Shown: piece by piece, positions 35,300-47,485 of the stretch
Numbering within the stretch: the stretch's first letter is position 1
Layout: each line of letters starts with the position of its first letter
NCBI GenBank assembly: GCA_946807835.1
Contig: OX327702.1
Span: 18,662,001-18,726,000 of the forward strand
Length of the DNA stretch: 64,000 bases
Direction: 5' to 3'
DNA from: Ailanthus altissimus
Lineage: Eukaryota; Streptophyta; Magnoliopsida; Sapindales; Simaroubaceae
Translations under genes and position numbers: made by a program
Notes under the pieces: generated by a model
The model's database searches: none
The model's input: only the letters and a program-made list of their open reading frames with translations
What the model was told of the DNA's origin: nothing

Positions 35300-38200
35300 A
35301 ATATAAAATATGGTATAGATAGATTGAACCTGATCAAGCATGATAGATAGGATCCACAAGAGGGATTTAGTCTAGGTACATAGAGTGGTCTACCTTTTTC
35401 ATATAGCTTTTCAACCGTTGTTTATTCATTTTAAAAATTTGCCCATCAGTGAAGTCCTCGATTTCGACAAGACCATTAGAAAAAATATGCCTTATCATAA
35501 ATGGACTAGTCCATCGAGATCTCAATTTTCAGGGTGTAAATGCAATCGAGAATCATAAAGATAGACCCGTTGATTTGGCTCGAATTATTTCCTTGAGATC
35601 TGTTTGTTATGAACTGCTTTCATTTTAGCTTTGTGAATTCTAGAGTTGTCATATGCGTCATTTCATAGCTTTTTTATTTTTGACAATTGTAACTTTCTTT
35701 GGAGACCTTCAGCACTCAAATTAAAGTTAAGGGCTTTAACAGTCTAATAAGCTTTATGCTTTAGCTCAACAGGTAAATGGCAAGCTTTCCCATAAACAAG
35801 TCGGTATGGAGACATTCCTAAGATGGTTTTGTATGTAGTGGGATATGCCCATAATGCATTAAAAAGGCGTAGAGACCAATCTTTACGGTTCGAGTTAACC
35901 GTCTTTTTCAATACCTGTTTAACCTCTCTATTTGTTTGCTAGCTCGGCTTGTCCATTTGTCTGTGAATGATATACAGTGAAAACTTTGTGAAAAATACCA
36001 TACCTGCACATCAAAGCTTCAAAAGAACGATTACAAAAATGTGTTCCTTAGTCACTAATGATGACACATGGCGTACCGTACCTAAATAACACATTTTCTT
36101 TTAAGAATTTCACCACAGTTGTATTATCAATAGTATGATAAGCTACTGCCTCCAACCATTTTAATACATAGTGAATAGCTAAAAGGATGTAAAGGTAGAC
36201 AGAAGATGAGGAAAAATGACCCATAAAATTGATATCCCAATAATTAAATATCTCAATAATAAGAATAGGGTTAAGAGATATCATATGTCTTCGAGACAAA
36301 ACACCTAACTTTTGACATCTTTAACAGGAATGACAAAAATTATTAGTGTCTTTCAACAAAGTGGGTCAGTAAAGACCACACTGTAAAATTTTCACAACTG
36401 TATTCTTCATAGAAAAATGACCACCACAAGCAGCACTATGAAAAAAATTAAAAACACTAGAAACTTCACTTTCAAGAATGCAACGTCTCATAATTTGATC
36501 AGGACAATATTTGAAAAGATATGAATCGTCCCAATAAATATTATGTACCTCAACCAAGAACTTACGCTTATCTTGTGCACTCCAATTAGTTGAAAGTTCA
36601 CCACAAACTAAATAATTTACGATATGTGCATACTAAGGTATTTGGCTTATAGTAAAAAGATGTTCATCAAAAAAATCATCTCGAATGGGTAGCAAATTAG
36701 TGGAGTCAGTGAACTCAATACAGGATACTATTGCTAGCTCGGCTTGTCCATTTGTCTGTGAATGATATACAGTGAAAACTTTGTGAAAAATACCATACCT
36801 GCACATCAAAGCTTCAAAAGAACGAATACAAAAATGTGTTCCTTAGTCACTAATGATGACACATGGCGTACCGTACCTAAATAACACATTTTCTTTTAAG
36901 AATTTCACCACAGTTGTATTATCAATAGTATGATAAGCTACTGCCTCCAACCATTTTAATACATAGTGAATAGCTAAAAGGATGTAAAGGTAGACAGAAG
37001 ATGAGGAAAAATGACCCATAAAATTGATATCCCAATAATCAAATATCTCAATAATAAGAATAGGGTTAAGAGATATCATATGTCTTCGAGATAAAACACC
37101 TAACTTTTGACATCTTTCACGGGAATGACAAAAATTATTAGTGTCTTTCAACAAAGTGGGTCAGTAAAGACCACACTGTAAAATTTTCACAACTGTATTC
37201 TTCATAGAAAAATGACCACCACAAGCAGCACTATGAAAAAAATTAAAAACACTAGAAACTTCACTTTCAAGAATGCAACGTCTCATAATTTGATCAGGAC
37301 AATATTTGAAAAGATATGAATCGTCCCAATAAAAATTATGTACCTCAACCAAGAACTTACGCTTATCTTGTGCACTCCAATTAGTTGAAAGTTCACCACA
37401 AACTAAATAATTTACGATATGTGCATACTAAGGTATTTGGCTTATAGTAAAAAGATGTTCATCAAAAAAATCATCTCGAATGGGTAGCAAATTAGTGGAG
37501 TCAGTGAACTCAATACAGGATACTATTGCTAGCTCGGCTTGTCCATTTGTCTGTGAATGATATACAGTGAAAACTTTGTGAAAAATACCATACCTGCACA
37601 TCAAAGCTTCAAAAGAACGATTACAAAAATGTGTTCCTTAGTCACTAATGATGACACATGGCGTACCGTACCTAAATAACACATTTTCTTTTAAGAATTT
37701 CACCACAGTTGTATTATCAATAGTATGATAAGCTACTGCCTCCAACCATTTTAATACATAGTGAATAGCTAAAAGGATGTAAAGGTAGACAGAAGATGAG
37801 GAAAAATGACCCATAAAATTGATATCCCAATAATCAAATATCTCAATAATAAGAATAGGGTTAAGAGATATCATATGTCTTCGAGACAAAACACCTAACT
37901 TTTGACATCTTTCACGGGAATGACAAAAATTATTAGTGTCTTTCAACAAAGTGGGTCAGTAAAGACCACACTGTAAAATTTTCACAACTGTATTCTTCAT
38001 AGAAAAATGACCACCACAAGCAGCACTATGAAAAAAATTAAAAACACTAGAAACTTCACTTTCAAGAATGCAACGTCTCATAATTTGATCAGGACAATAT
38101 TTGAAAAGATATGAATCGTCCCAATAAAAATTATGTACCTCAACCAAGAACTTACGCTTATCTTGTGCACTCCAATTAGTTGAAAGTTCACCACAAACTA

Positions 38201-38317
38201 AATAATTTACGATATGTGCATACTAAGGTATTTGGCTTATAGTAAAAAGATGTTCATCAGAAAAATCATCTCGAATGGGTAGCAAATTAGTGGAGTCAGT
38301 GAACTCAATACAGGATA
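35300..38317 (-). pseudogene. Athila-type integrase, internally triplicated
   Basis: The minus strand carries the zinc-binding part (RRCILESEV, HSAACGGHFSMKNTVVKILQ; ORFs 38147-37956, 37352-37161, 36557-36366). The core start (INFMGHFSSSS, YVLKWLEAVAYHTIDNTTVVKFLKE, PCVIISD) lies in ORFs ending 37638, 36843 and 36048. Both recur three times at exact 795-bp steps. The C-terminal region follows once ([32 protein letters not shown], ~35740-35880). The first catalytic Asp (usually IDFMG) appears as INFMG. All copies contain stops. Confidence 0.85.
35928..38317. repeat. Tandem triplication, 795-bp unit
   Basis: Copies are about 35928-36727, 36728-37522 and 37523-38317. The landmark gctagctcggctt occurs at 35938, 36733 and 37528. 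The landmark ctcaatacaggata ends at 36727, 37522 and 38317. Copies are almost identical (a handful of single-base differences). At both internal junctions caggata is joined to ctattgctagc, where the outermost copy has ctatttgtttgctagc. Confidence 0.95.
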
Positions 38318-38390
38318 GATGATCAGCAACAATATTTTCAACGCCCTTCTTGTCTTTGATGGTCAGATCAAATTCCTGCAAAAGAAGAAT

Positions 38391-38978
38391 TCACCTAATT
38401 AAACAGGCTTTAGCATCCTTTTTAGAAAGAATGTACTTAAGGGTCATGTGGTCAGTAAAAACAACAATAGGTGAACCAATTAAATAAGAACGAAATTTGT
38501 CTAAGGCAAAAACAACAACTAGTAGTTCTTTTTTAGTTGTAGTGTAATTCATCTGAGTATCATTCAAAGTCCTACTAGCATAATAAATAACAAAGGGTTT
38601 TTCCTCCTTTCGTTGTCCAAGAACTGCTCCTACAGCACAATTACTTGCATCACACATAATTTTAAATGAGAGGTTCCAATCCAGTGATTGCATGATATGA
38701 GCGGTGGTGAGTTTGGCAATGAGTGTTCAAAATTCCTCCTCACACTCTTGTGTCCATGTAAATTCTACATCTTTTGGCAAAATGTTAAATAATGGTCTAG
38801 ATATGGTAGAAAAATTTTGTATAAACCTTCTGTAAAAGTCAATATGTCTAAGAAAAGATTGGACATCTTTTACCATTTTGAGTGTAGGTAATTTAGAGAT
38901 TAATTCAATTTTGGCCTTGTCAATCTCTATCCCTCTTTCAAACACAATGTGCCCTAAAACGATTCCTGAAGATACCAT
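38391..38978 (-). pseudogene. Athila-type RT thumb and RNase H
   Basis: The first part (38978-38727) reads GHIVFERGIEIDKAKIELI and SFLRHIDFYRRFIQNFS. RNase H (38693-38391) has FKIMCDASNCAVGAVLGQ, VIYYASRTLNDTQMNYTTTEK-like and VVFTDHMTLKYILSKKDA. The catalytic Asp of CDAS is present. A stop near 38725 separates the two parts. Confidence 0.85.
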
Positions 38979-39008
38979 GAAATGACATTTCTCTCAATTT
39001 AACACAAT

Positions 39009-39563
39009 TCATTTTTCTTCACACATACTCAAAACAGCTTTTAAGTTAAGTAGGCATAAATCAAAAGAATGACCAAAAACAGTCAAATCATTCATAAAAA
39101 CTTCTATGCATTTTTCAACCATATCAGAGAAAATACTCAACATATAACGCTGAAAAGTAGTTGGTGCATTATATAATTCAAATAGCATTCTACAAAAAGC
39201 ATAAGTACCAAAAGGGCATGTAAAAGTGATTTTTTCTTGATCTTCTATAGCTATCTCAATCTGGTAATATTCTGAATACCCATCAAGAAAACAATAAAAA
39301 GGATGTCCAGCTACATGTTCTAAAATTTGGTCAATAAAAGACAATGAAAAATAGTCTTTCCTAGTGGATGTGTTTAATTTTTTAAAATCAATGCACATTC
39401 TCCTACCACTTACTACCCTAGTTAGAACAGGTATCCCATTCTTAATTTTCACAACAGTAACCCCAGATTTCTTAGGAAGACTTACCCATTGACTATCAGA
39501 AATTTGGTAGATTATACCCGTATCTAATAGTTTCAAGACTTCTTTTTTCACTACTTCTTTCAT
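39009..39563 (-). pseudogene. Athila-type reverse transcriptase
   Basis: RT motifs in order: VVSGRRMCIDFKKLNTSTRKD, FYCFLDGYSEYYQI, CPFGTYAFCRMLFELYNAPTTFQ, and EVFMNDLTVFGHS. The catalytic box reads FMND where FMDD is expected, so the first of the two catalytic Asp residues is Asn. Open over 184 codons but flanked by stops. It could not be an active polymerase as written. Confidence 0.85.
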
Positions 39564-40339
39564 TGTTGGGTTAATCTTTTTTGTGGGTCCCTACGAGGTT
39601 AGGCACCTTCCTCTAAATGAATTCTATAGGAGCACATCAATGGAGAAATACTTTTAATATTAGCTATGGTCCAACCTAGTGCAGACTTATGTTCTTTTAA
39701 CAATTTTATCAAATTTTTTTCTTGTTTAGCACTAAGTTCAGAAGAAATAATGATAGAAAAGGTATCACATGGTCCCAAAAATGTGTGTTTCAAACATTTG
39801 GGCAGTAGAGAAAGCTCAACTTGCAGTGTCTCAAGGTTTGATGGTTTTGGTCTCTCCCTCTCTCGTGGCAACTCTTTAAAGCGTGACTGTCAAAATCGAG
39901 TTTCTTTATCCTGTGAGTCAAAAATATTAAACACATCAGTTGTTACATCAAGATAATACAATTCTTCAAAATCAAAATTGAGAAGGTTTTTCAAAGAATC
40001 AGAGTCATGATTTTTATAAGCTTCATCCGCTACAAGTATGTCTATTATATATGAATGATAGCATTTGTCTTCTTCTCGTGGTTGTTTGCCAATATTGAAA
40101 ATGTTCACCTCAAGAGTCATATTCTCAAAAGATAATTTTATTAGACCATTTCTGTAATTAATAATAGCGTTAACAGTGGCAAGAAAAGGTCTCCCTAAAA
40201 TAAAAAGATTTTTTGACTCTATGTTAATAACAGAATGAGTATCTAAAATAAAAAAATCAACAAGTTAGTAAAATTTATTAATTTGCAACAAAACATCTTC
40301 TACTATTCTCCGCGGTTTCTTGATTAATCGATCAGCTAA

Positions 40340-40678
40340 TTATAGGACTACAGATGTAGGTTTAATCTTACCAAGTCCCAATTGCAAGTAAATAAAATAA
40401 GGCATTAAATTTGCACTTGCTCCTAAGTCCAACAAAACTTGACCAAACTCATGTGTCCCAATTTGGCAGGAAATTGTAGGACATCCTAGGTCTTTATACT
40501 TGGGTGGTGCCTTTTGTTCAATCACTGCACTTACCTGTTCTGCCAAAAATGAAGTTTTCTTTACATGGTGTTTTCTTTTGATAGTGTATAGATCCTTGAT
40601 GACTTTGGCATAAGTTGGAACCTGTTTAATCAAATGCAACAATGGAAGATTAATCTTAACTTGTTGCAAATGTTCCAA
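40340..40678 (-). pseudogene. Athila-type aspartic protease segment
   Basis: Open stretch with ALWKD-like upstream context absent but the hallmark QVLLDLGASANLMPY present (~40390-40440). DLGAS is the Athila-type version of the retropepsin active site, with its Asp intact. Preceded by KYKDLGCPTISCQIG. Separated from RT by stops. Confidence 0.8.
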
Positions 40679-41254
40679 AATTTCACCTTAAATTTTTGAA
40701 TTTTTTTCAACCGGTCGAAGAGCTTGAGAAAAAGGCATTGGGATTAAAAACTTATTTTCGGGCTCTTTCTTCACCGTGGCCTCTTTTTTAATGGGGTCGT
40801 TTTTACTACTTATTGATGTGTTAGTTGGAAAAATAGACTTACTCACAATCTTACCACTTCGAGTAGTAATGACATTGACTTCTTTAAGATTTTATGCATT
40901 AGAAGTAGAAGCTTGTGCCATGAATTGTCCTTTTGGATTGGATTGAGGTTGAGATGGAAACTTACCTCACTTTTGTACAGTTAAGGCACTGGTCAGCTTT
41001 GTGATTTGACTCTTGATTTCTTTGTTTTCCTTTATCACTTGCACAAGAACTGTTTCAAATTTTTTATTAGTCCTACTTTGTGTCTCTATAAATGCTTGTA
41101 ATGTATCCTCTAAAGGACTCCTAATTGGTCGTGTATTATATTGAGGTGTAACATAAGAGTTGGGTACTTGTTGTTCTTGTTTTCAATGGTTGTTGGCTTA
41201 TGGGTCAGATTTTCAACTAAAGTTTGAGTGGTTTCTCTAGCTAGGATTATAAGT

Positions 41255-42330
41255 TTAAGAGTATGGTGAATAAGGCTTCTCGTGCATCTTTAGGGCATTA
41301 TATTGTTCCTCATATATCCCTCTCATCTCACTATAAGTGAGGCAATCCTGAGCTAAGTGTTCCACTCCTCCACCAATAAAACAGACATCACGTGACTCAA
41401 CCTTAGCAACTATGTGGATAACCCTTCTATCTTTGGTTTTCAAGGCCTCTAACTCCCTTGTTAAGACCTCTAATTGAGCTTTGAGGTTATCCTCTTTCCT
41501 AAGATGGAAAACTCCACTGGGTCATCACCTATTTGTGCTTTCAGTCATGCTAGGTCCAATCCATGTATGGACTTTTTCAACTAAGTCATTAAGGAATTCT
41601 ATGGTTTTCTCTGGATCTTTGCGAGGAAACTCTTCATTACACATCATCTCAATAAATTGGCATTCTCTAATTGTGAGTCCCTTATAAAAATAGCTAACCA
41701 AGCGCCAATTTTTATACCTATAGTGAAGGCACAGATTTAACAACTCTTTAAACCTTTCCCATGCTTGATATAAGGTTTCACTGTCTTTTTAGGAGAATGA
41801 AGAAATTTGTCTTTTCAGGCCATTAGTTTTGTGTTGTAGGAAGTATTTATTAAAAAATACTTGGGTCATTTCTACCTAAGTTCCTATAAACCTCGGCCTT
41901 AAAGAGTATAGCTAACTCTTTACTTTGTCTTTCAAATAAAAAGGAAAAATTTAAGCTTAACAGTGTCTATGGCTTCAGGTTGGCTATGAAAAGTGGCAAT
42001 TACCTCTTCAAATTTTCTAACATGTACATAAGGATTTTCACTATCTAGACCATGAAAAGTGGGCAAAAGTTGTATTATTTCAGGTTTAAAATTCGAATAT
42101 GGTCTGTTAGGTGAAAATATAATGCATGATGGTATGGCTATGCGAGTAGGATGTAAGTAATCTTTTAGAGTCCTAACGAAGTTATCTTTGTATTGGCTCA
42201 TTATGTTGGAATTATAAGATGAACTAGATGGTGAATTCACTTCCCTTATAAATTGTGGTGATGGTTCTAGTTTTACTTCTCTCATGAATCTTTCTCGTTT
42301 GTCTCTAAGTTGATTCATACATCCTAACAA
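41255..42330 (-). pseudogene. gag: Athila-type gag, decayed
   Basis: The first open part (42330-41932) carries PEIIQLLPTFHGLDSENPYV and HVRKFEEVIATFHSQP, a typical capsid start. Stops follow at once. Later pieces (41743-41525) read ENANLL-like and LNDLVEKVHTWIGPS in scattered frames. A knuckle at ~41380 (DVCFIGGGVEHLAQDC) has Gly where the second Cys is expected. Not translatable as one protein. Confidence 0.75.
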
Positions 42331-42349
42331 TTTTTTTGTTTTTGTTTTT

Positions 42350-43260
42350 ACTCTCTTTTTTTTTATATGAAAGAAATGCTCAAGAAAAATTAAGAAGTGA
42401 AATAAAACACAATAAGAAATAGAAATGAGTTAAGTGATAAGATTAACCATGAAATATAAATATAAAATACAATAAATGAACAAAAGATAATAAACTGTAA
42501 AGTACAATAAATAAATAAAAAGTACAATAAATAAATAAGAGAAACAAAGTGCAATAAATAAATAAGAAAAAATAAAATGTAAGGTACAATAAATAAATAA
42601 AAAGTACAATAAATAAATAAGAGAAACAAAGTGCAATAAATAAATAAAATACAATAAATAAATATAAAAAAGTAAAATAAATAAATAAAATAAAATAAAA
42701 TACAAAGTAAAATAAATAAATAAAAGACAATAAAGTGCAATAACTAAATAAAAGGAAATAAAGTGCAAAGTGTAATAAATAAATAAGAGAAAATAAAGTG
42801 CAATAAATAAATAAAAGAAAATAAATTACAAAGTACAATAAATAAATAAAATAAGTTAGACGGTAGAATCAGCCATTAAAATAAAAATACAACAAATTAA
42901 CTAAAGAAATAAAGTGTAATAAATAAAAAGAAAATCAAGTGTAATAAATAAAAAGAAAATAAAGTGTAATAAATAAATAAAAAGTACAATAAAATAAAGT
43001 GCGATAAATAAATAGGAGAAAATAAACTAAGTTATGCGGTAGAACCAGCTATTAAAATAAAATAAAATACAAGAAATTAACTAAAAACAATAAAGTACAA
43101 TAATAAATAAAAGAAAATAAATCAAGTTAGGCGATAGAACCAGCCATTAAAATAAAAAAAATACAATAAAATAATTAAAAAAATAAACTGAGTTAGGTGG
43201 TAGAACTAACAATGAACAATAAAATAAATTACAATAAGATAAATAAATTTAAAAACTAAA
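42350..43260. repeat. Low-complexity (AATAAATA-rich) leader of the Athila-type element
   Basis: Nearly a kilobase of short A/T-rich units (aataaataaa, agtacaataaataaat, aagtgcaataaataaat) between primer site and gag. A motif gttag(g/a)cggtagaa(c/t)cagc(c/t)attaaa recurs near 42855, 43030 and 43125. Long minus-strand ORFs full of Phe, Leu, Ile and Tyr cross it but only reflect base composition. Confidence 0.7.
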
Positions 43261-43338
43261 AGTTTACAAAGAAAAAAAATGTACAAAGTTATCGCTTTAG
43301 TAAATGATAAACGCAACCGACTTTCGCTTAGTGTTCTT

Positions 43339-43355
43339 CCCCGACAACAGCGCCA
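43339..43355 (-). other. Primer-binding site (tRNA-Asp type) of the Athila-type element
   Basis: Minus strand TGGCGCTGTTGTCGGGG, five bases from the LTR edge. It resembles the 3' end complement of tRNA-Asp used by Athila/Tat elements, with a few substitutions. Confidence 0.75.
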
Positions 43356-43360
43356 AATTT

Positions 43361-44888
43361 TGTTTACGCTCAAAATATAATGCGACAATCTCAATATAGA
43401 TTGAGGTGTCGATCCCACGAGAAAGCTTTTGGCAAAATAAGTTGGTGAAGTAAAATATTAAAACAGTAGCAAATGAGAAAATTAATTAATTGGTTTAAAT
43501 GAATGAGATAGAATTGTCTATGAATTGAGAAAAATGTCTTATGATGATTTAAACAAGGCTTCGAGAATCACAATTATTCTTTACAAATTAACTCTACACT
43601 TTAATTTAATGTTTATAACTCAATTGACAGTTTTATATCTAAACAATCAATCGGAAGATATGTAAAATATAGTATATTTGATAACATATGCATTTGATAT
43701 GATTAAACTCTTTGTAAACATTAACACAAATTATGTTCATTTGTACAAGTTATCTAATATTGATAATTTATCATTTTAACAATATTGTAATAAAAGATCA
43801 ACTTGAATATCAAACATTTATTGCCTTTACATGTTATCCAAGATCGATAATATATCAACTGACAATATTACAATAAAAGATTAATATATAAAACAATGTA
43901 ACCAATAACAATTATAATTCAACAAGAATCACATAAGAAAAGTATGACTGAAAATATATGAGACATGAGAATTATAACCTCTGGATTACAGAAAATAAAA
44001 TAGATAAGAGTTTAAGTAAAATCAAACTTACAAATATTTGTAGCTCTTAACAACGAATCAAATCATAAAAGTAGATTTATTACACATAAAAGTTCATCTC
44101 TTAGCCTTGCTAAGAACTCTAGTCTAGATTACAATGCATGTTAATGAGAATAAAATAAGAAAGAATTATCTAATATTGAAAATGTCTTAAGAGTGTCCTT
44201 ATATAGGCAATGAATGGAAATATGTTAAGTGGATATCAATCTTTAATAATTTAGGCCAACAACTCATTTACCCACTGGCAGCACCTTTTTGATAATATAA
44301 ATGACTGATGTAACTTTTTTGGTCAACATAAAAATTGTAGCATTTTGTCTCTTCTTTCCATAGGCACCAGGTTTATGCAAATTGAATAAGTATCCAATGA
44401 GATATGAGCAACATTCCAAAGATACATCAGATTTCAGCTAACAATTATTTTACCCATTTGCAAGACAATTTGGCCCATGATAACGGTTAATTTGGACTTT
44501 ACCATCAACATAAAAGTTGTTAATAATTAAGTTAGTATTTCACAGATTTAAGAATTATACTAATTGGGTATGTATTTTGTGATATACGATCTAAATACTT
44601 GAGTTCGGTTAGATTTTTAGCTTATAACATGTTGGATTTAGCTTTTCAACTGTTCTTCAAGTTTGTGTAAGATTGAGTCATGTTACTCTAGGTTCAAGAA
44701 TTTCTTCATTTTGATTTCTACATTGAGAGTTGTGTCCATTTTACCTAAACTTGTGCAAATAACATTCATTAATCATAATTTAAGGAGAATACTTTATTTC
44801 AAACTAAAAATACAAGAAAATGCTAAAATTAGTGACATTAAATGGTGACTGAATCTCTTAACAAATATTCATTTTCATATGTTCATCA
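43361..44888 (-). repeat. Right LTR (5' LTR) of the Athila-type element
   Basis: 1,528 bp, TG...CA. Few differences from the left LTR, so the insertion is younger than the chromovirus. Followed by tcacc. Confidence 0.88.
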
Positions 44889-45399
44889 TCACCCTTTAGG
44901 GGAGTTCTCCAGCTAGCACCCTCTAAGCTCAAGTTAAGTCTTCAAATTGCAAAGAGAGTAGAGGACAATTAGTATTTTCGAAATTCATATTTTCACTCTA
45001 ATAAACCAAATTCTCCACCTTTTCTTTAGACGTTTTTCACTTTCTTTGGGGAAAGTTAACCTTAAAGAATACTTTCTATAGCAGTTTTTCCTAACTTAAG
45101 CATCGAAGGGCCATCACCAGTCACCCCGTTGGCATCTGCTCCATGACCTCTATTGCATTGTGTTCTTCAGGTCCCCTCAGGTGCCTTCAGTCAATTCCAC
45201 CCCAGTTTGGAGTTTAGTCACTTCTCAGCACCATTTCAAATATCCACCATCAACAGAGCAATAATCTCAGCCCTTTATAACCGAAGGCCCAAAAACTTGG
45301 ACTTTTCTATCCTCTCACACACCTCAATCTTGAGTTGGGGGCTGGGCTTTCCCCAGCTAAAAATCATCCCCCAACAATTTGATATTTTATGACTGAAAA

Positions 45400-47485
45400 C
45401 ATATATACTAGTATGTTTTAAAATTATAATCTAAAATTAAATTAAGCAAAGATTTTAATTTTGGAGCTCATCTTGAAGTCTACTCTTGAATAATTCTAGT
45501 CTACAACAATTCAGTAAGATTGTAAAGGTATAATAGTAGCTTTGATTAATTTTCAGTAGCATGTGTCAAATTCTTTCAACACATACATCTTTGTTTCCAT
45601 GAAAATGAATGTGATTTTGGCCATCCATAAAAGAAGAAGAGAAAAAATGAATCCGTCTCTTTGTTGTATCAACACTTGAAAAACAATACTAAAAAAAATT
45701 CTCTTTCTCACTATCACATGGCCGAATCTTGCATGGAGAAAAAAAATGAATATGCTTTCTTATTATTGTTTCAATTTCCTACAATAAATTATTCAAGTGC
45801 TTTCTCCATATTTTTAATGGTTAAAGCATTATCATTGCATTAACAAGTGCTCTCTCCATTTACTTTGAAATGGCCAACCACTTTCATTCCATAATGAAAA
45901 TGATAACATTTCATTTATTAATTTTTAAGTACTTATCAACATCATTTTAAAAAACTTATCAACATCATTTTTCACTTAATGTATGGTCTACCTTTTGCAT
46001 TTATTAATTGAAACATAAATGGTCTACTCATTTAATATGTTTCAACTTGTACCTAATAAATTTATTAAATTAATTATTCAAAATACTTTTTGAATATATA
46101 ATTTATCACACTAATTTTTATTAGTAAGTTTAATTAGTAAAGCTAAGATAAAACAAATTCATGGACTAATTTGTGCTATTTGTCAACATCTCATTGGTTA
46201 ACAACCCTTGTTAACTAATTAAGTAATGTACTTAACAATTAAGTCTTGACAAATATACATCTCGAGAGATCTCAAAACAATTATTCAATTTTATTGAAAT
46301 TTACTAGATCTAATTATTCAATTAAGTTTGCTACCCTAGTATGCAACGAGTACAATTCATATTGCGAGACTCTCTAAATCCACGCCTAGTGTTTCATATG
46401 GAGCTCCTCCATACATCCGTGAACAATGCTCCACATATACATTATAGATATTATAAAGCAGCACGTTAGACCATACAAGTTGAGGTTATAATATATACAT
46501 ATAATCCCTTTGTAATTTATATCCTAAAAGAGCAGAGATATAGATTATCACCATCAAATCTTTATTTGCTCAACCGTGAATTTATCTCTAGATTTGTATT
46601 TCTATAAATAATATCTGCAAACACTTTGCAATATTGTTTAACCCTATGGAAACTATTTTTCGGGGTTCATAATTATGGCCACAAGATTTCCTAAAATAAA
46701 ATCTCGAAGCACTAGGATATACAACTCACTCATATGAGCTAACGAATTCTATATCTACGCACACTCGACTCAATAAGCATCGGATCATACTCAGCGACAC
46801 CCAGCGGTTAGACCATAAAAGGTTTCTAGCATGTGTAGAACAAAAATATGGTGGATCACTCACAAAATCTACCGTGGCACTCACAAGTCCCCTATGGTGC
46901 TCAGGTTAAAGGACAACAAATACTACTCACAAAATTAGTATTCAATCCTTACTGAATACCTGTATACTTATACGAACTTCCGTTAAGCTCATGATTTGCT
47001 AAGATTAACCATCTGAAACATCTAGATATAGATATACACTAATCTATATTAAAGGATTTTACCGATAGACCCGCATCGATAAAATTAGATCAGGAACATA
47101 GTGTTCAAAAACATACTTGCATAATGACATTTTTTAGCATTATTTGTAATTCTTTGCAGTTACGACATTACTAATATATTCTGAGGTCTTTATCCCATTT
47201 CAAATAAGACTCTAACTTCTTAAATTTTGTTAATTCTTATAACTTGTTAACTCTTAACATTGTTAATTCTTAACACTTATAACTTTTAGCATTGCTAACT
47301 CTTAGCACTGGTCTAAACTCTTTTAGATCAGATCTTAACTCCTTCAGATATACAATATCTAGAATATTACAAGCGTACCATTTAATAATTAATACTATTA
47401 ACGATTTTATTAGAAATGATAATTGTATAAATATTATAATTAAATATTTATACATAATAAGATGACACGTAAATACAAATTTTAA
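45400..47485. repeat. Non-coding repeat family, copy 2 of 3
   Basis: Shares ordered blocks with copies 1 and 3: ttgctaccctagtatgcaacgagtac (46330), cagcacgttagaccatacaagttgaggt (46462), agcatcggatcatactcagcgacacccagcgg (46776), and ctaatatattctgaggtcttta (47168). It ends in a taactcttaacatt-rich tail and gatgacacgtaaataca (47461). Boundaries are approximate. No ORF is supported. Its left end lies almost against the right edge of the solo LTR. Confidence 0.7.

Larger units (their letters stand above)
30407..44888 (-). mobile_element. Athila-type Ty3 LTR retrotransposon, 14.5 kb, degenerate
   Basis: Direct LTRs at 30407-31973 and 43361-44888 (TGTTTAC...TTCATCA). A perfect 5-bp target duplication tcacc flanks it (30402-30406 and 44889-44893). 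The element reads on the minus strand: its 5' LTR is the right one, and next to it a tRNA-Asp-type primer site (TGGCGCTGTTGTCGGGG) lies at 43339-43355. Order on the minus strand is a low-complexity leader, gag, protease (DLGAS), RT, RNase H, integrase, then a long non-coding 3' region. Many stops break all genes. The DLGAS protease motif and the primer site point to the Athila branch. Confidence 0.88.
29572..45376. mobile_element. Old solo LTR split by a later retrotransposon
   Basis: Two separated blocks, 29572-30406 and 44889-45376, make a ~1.3-kb LTR-like sequence that begins TGTTAGAG and ends CCCCCAACA. Flanking 5-mers attta (29567-29571) and atttg (45377-45381) match 4 of 5. No internal retrotransposon sequence of this family is present, so it reads as a solo LTR left by recombination. 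The later Athila-type element sits inside it and duplicated tcacc from it. Confidence 0.7.

Noticed and set aside
35928..38317. CRISPR-like or satellite array
   Set aside because: Only three long copies with coding content and no short spacers; it is a local triplication inside a retrotransposon.
42390..42838. Three overlapping long minus-strand ORFs rich in Phe, Leu, Ile and Tyr, looking like membrane proteins
   Set aside because: They lie in an AATAAATA-type low-complexity leader; all three frames are open only because the sequence lacks minus-strand stop codons.
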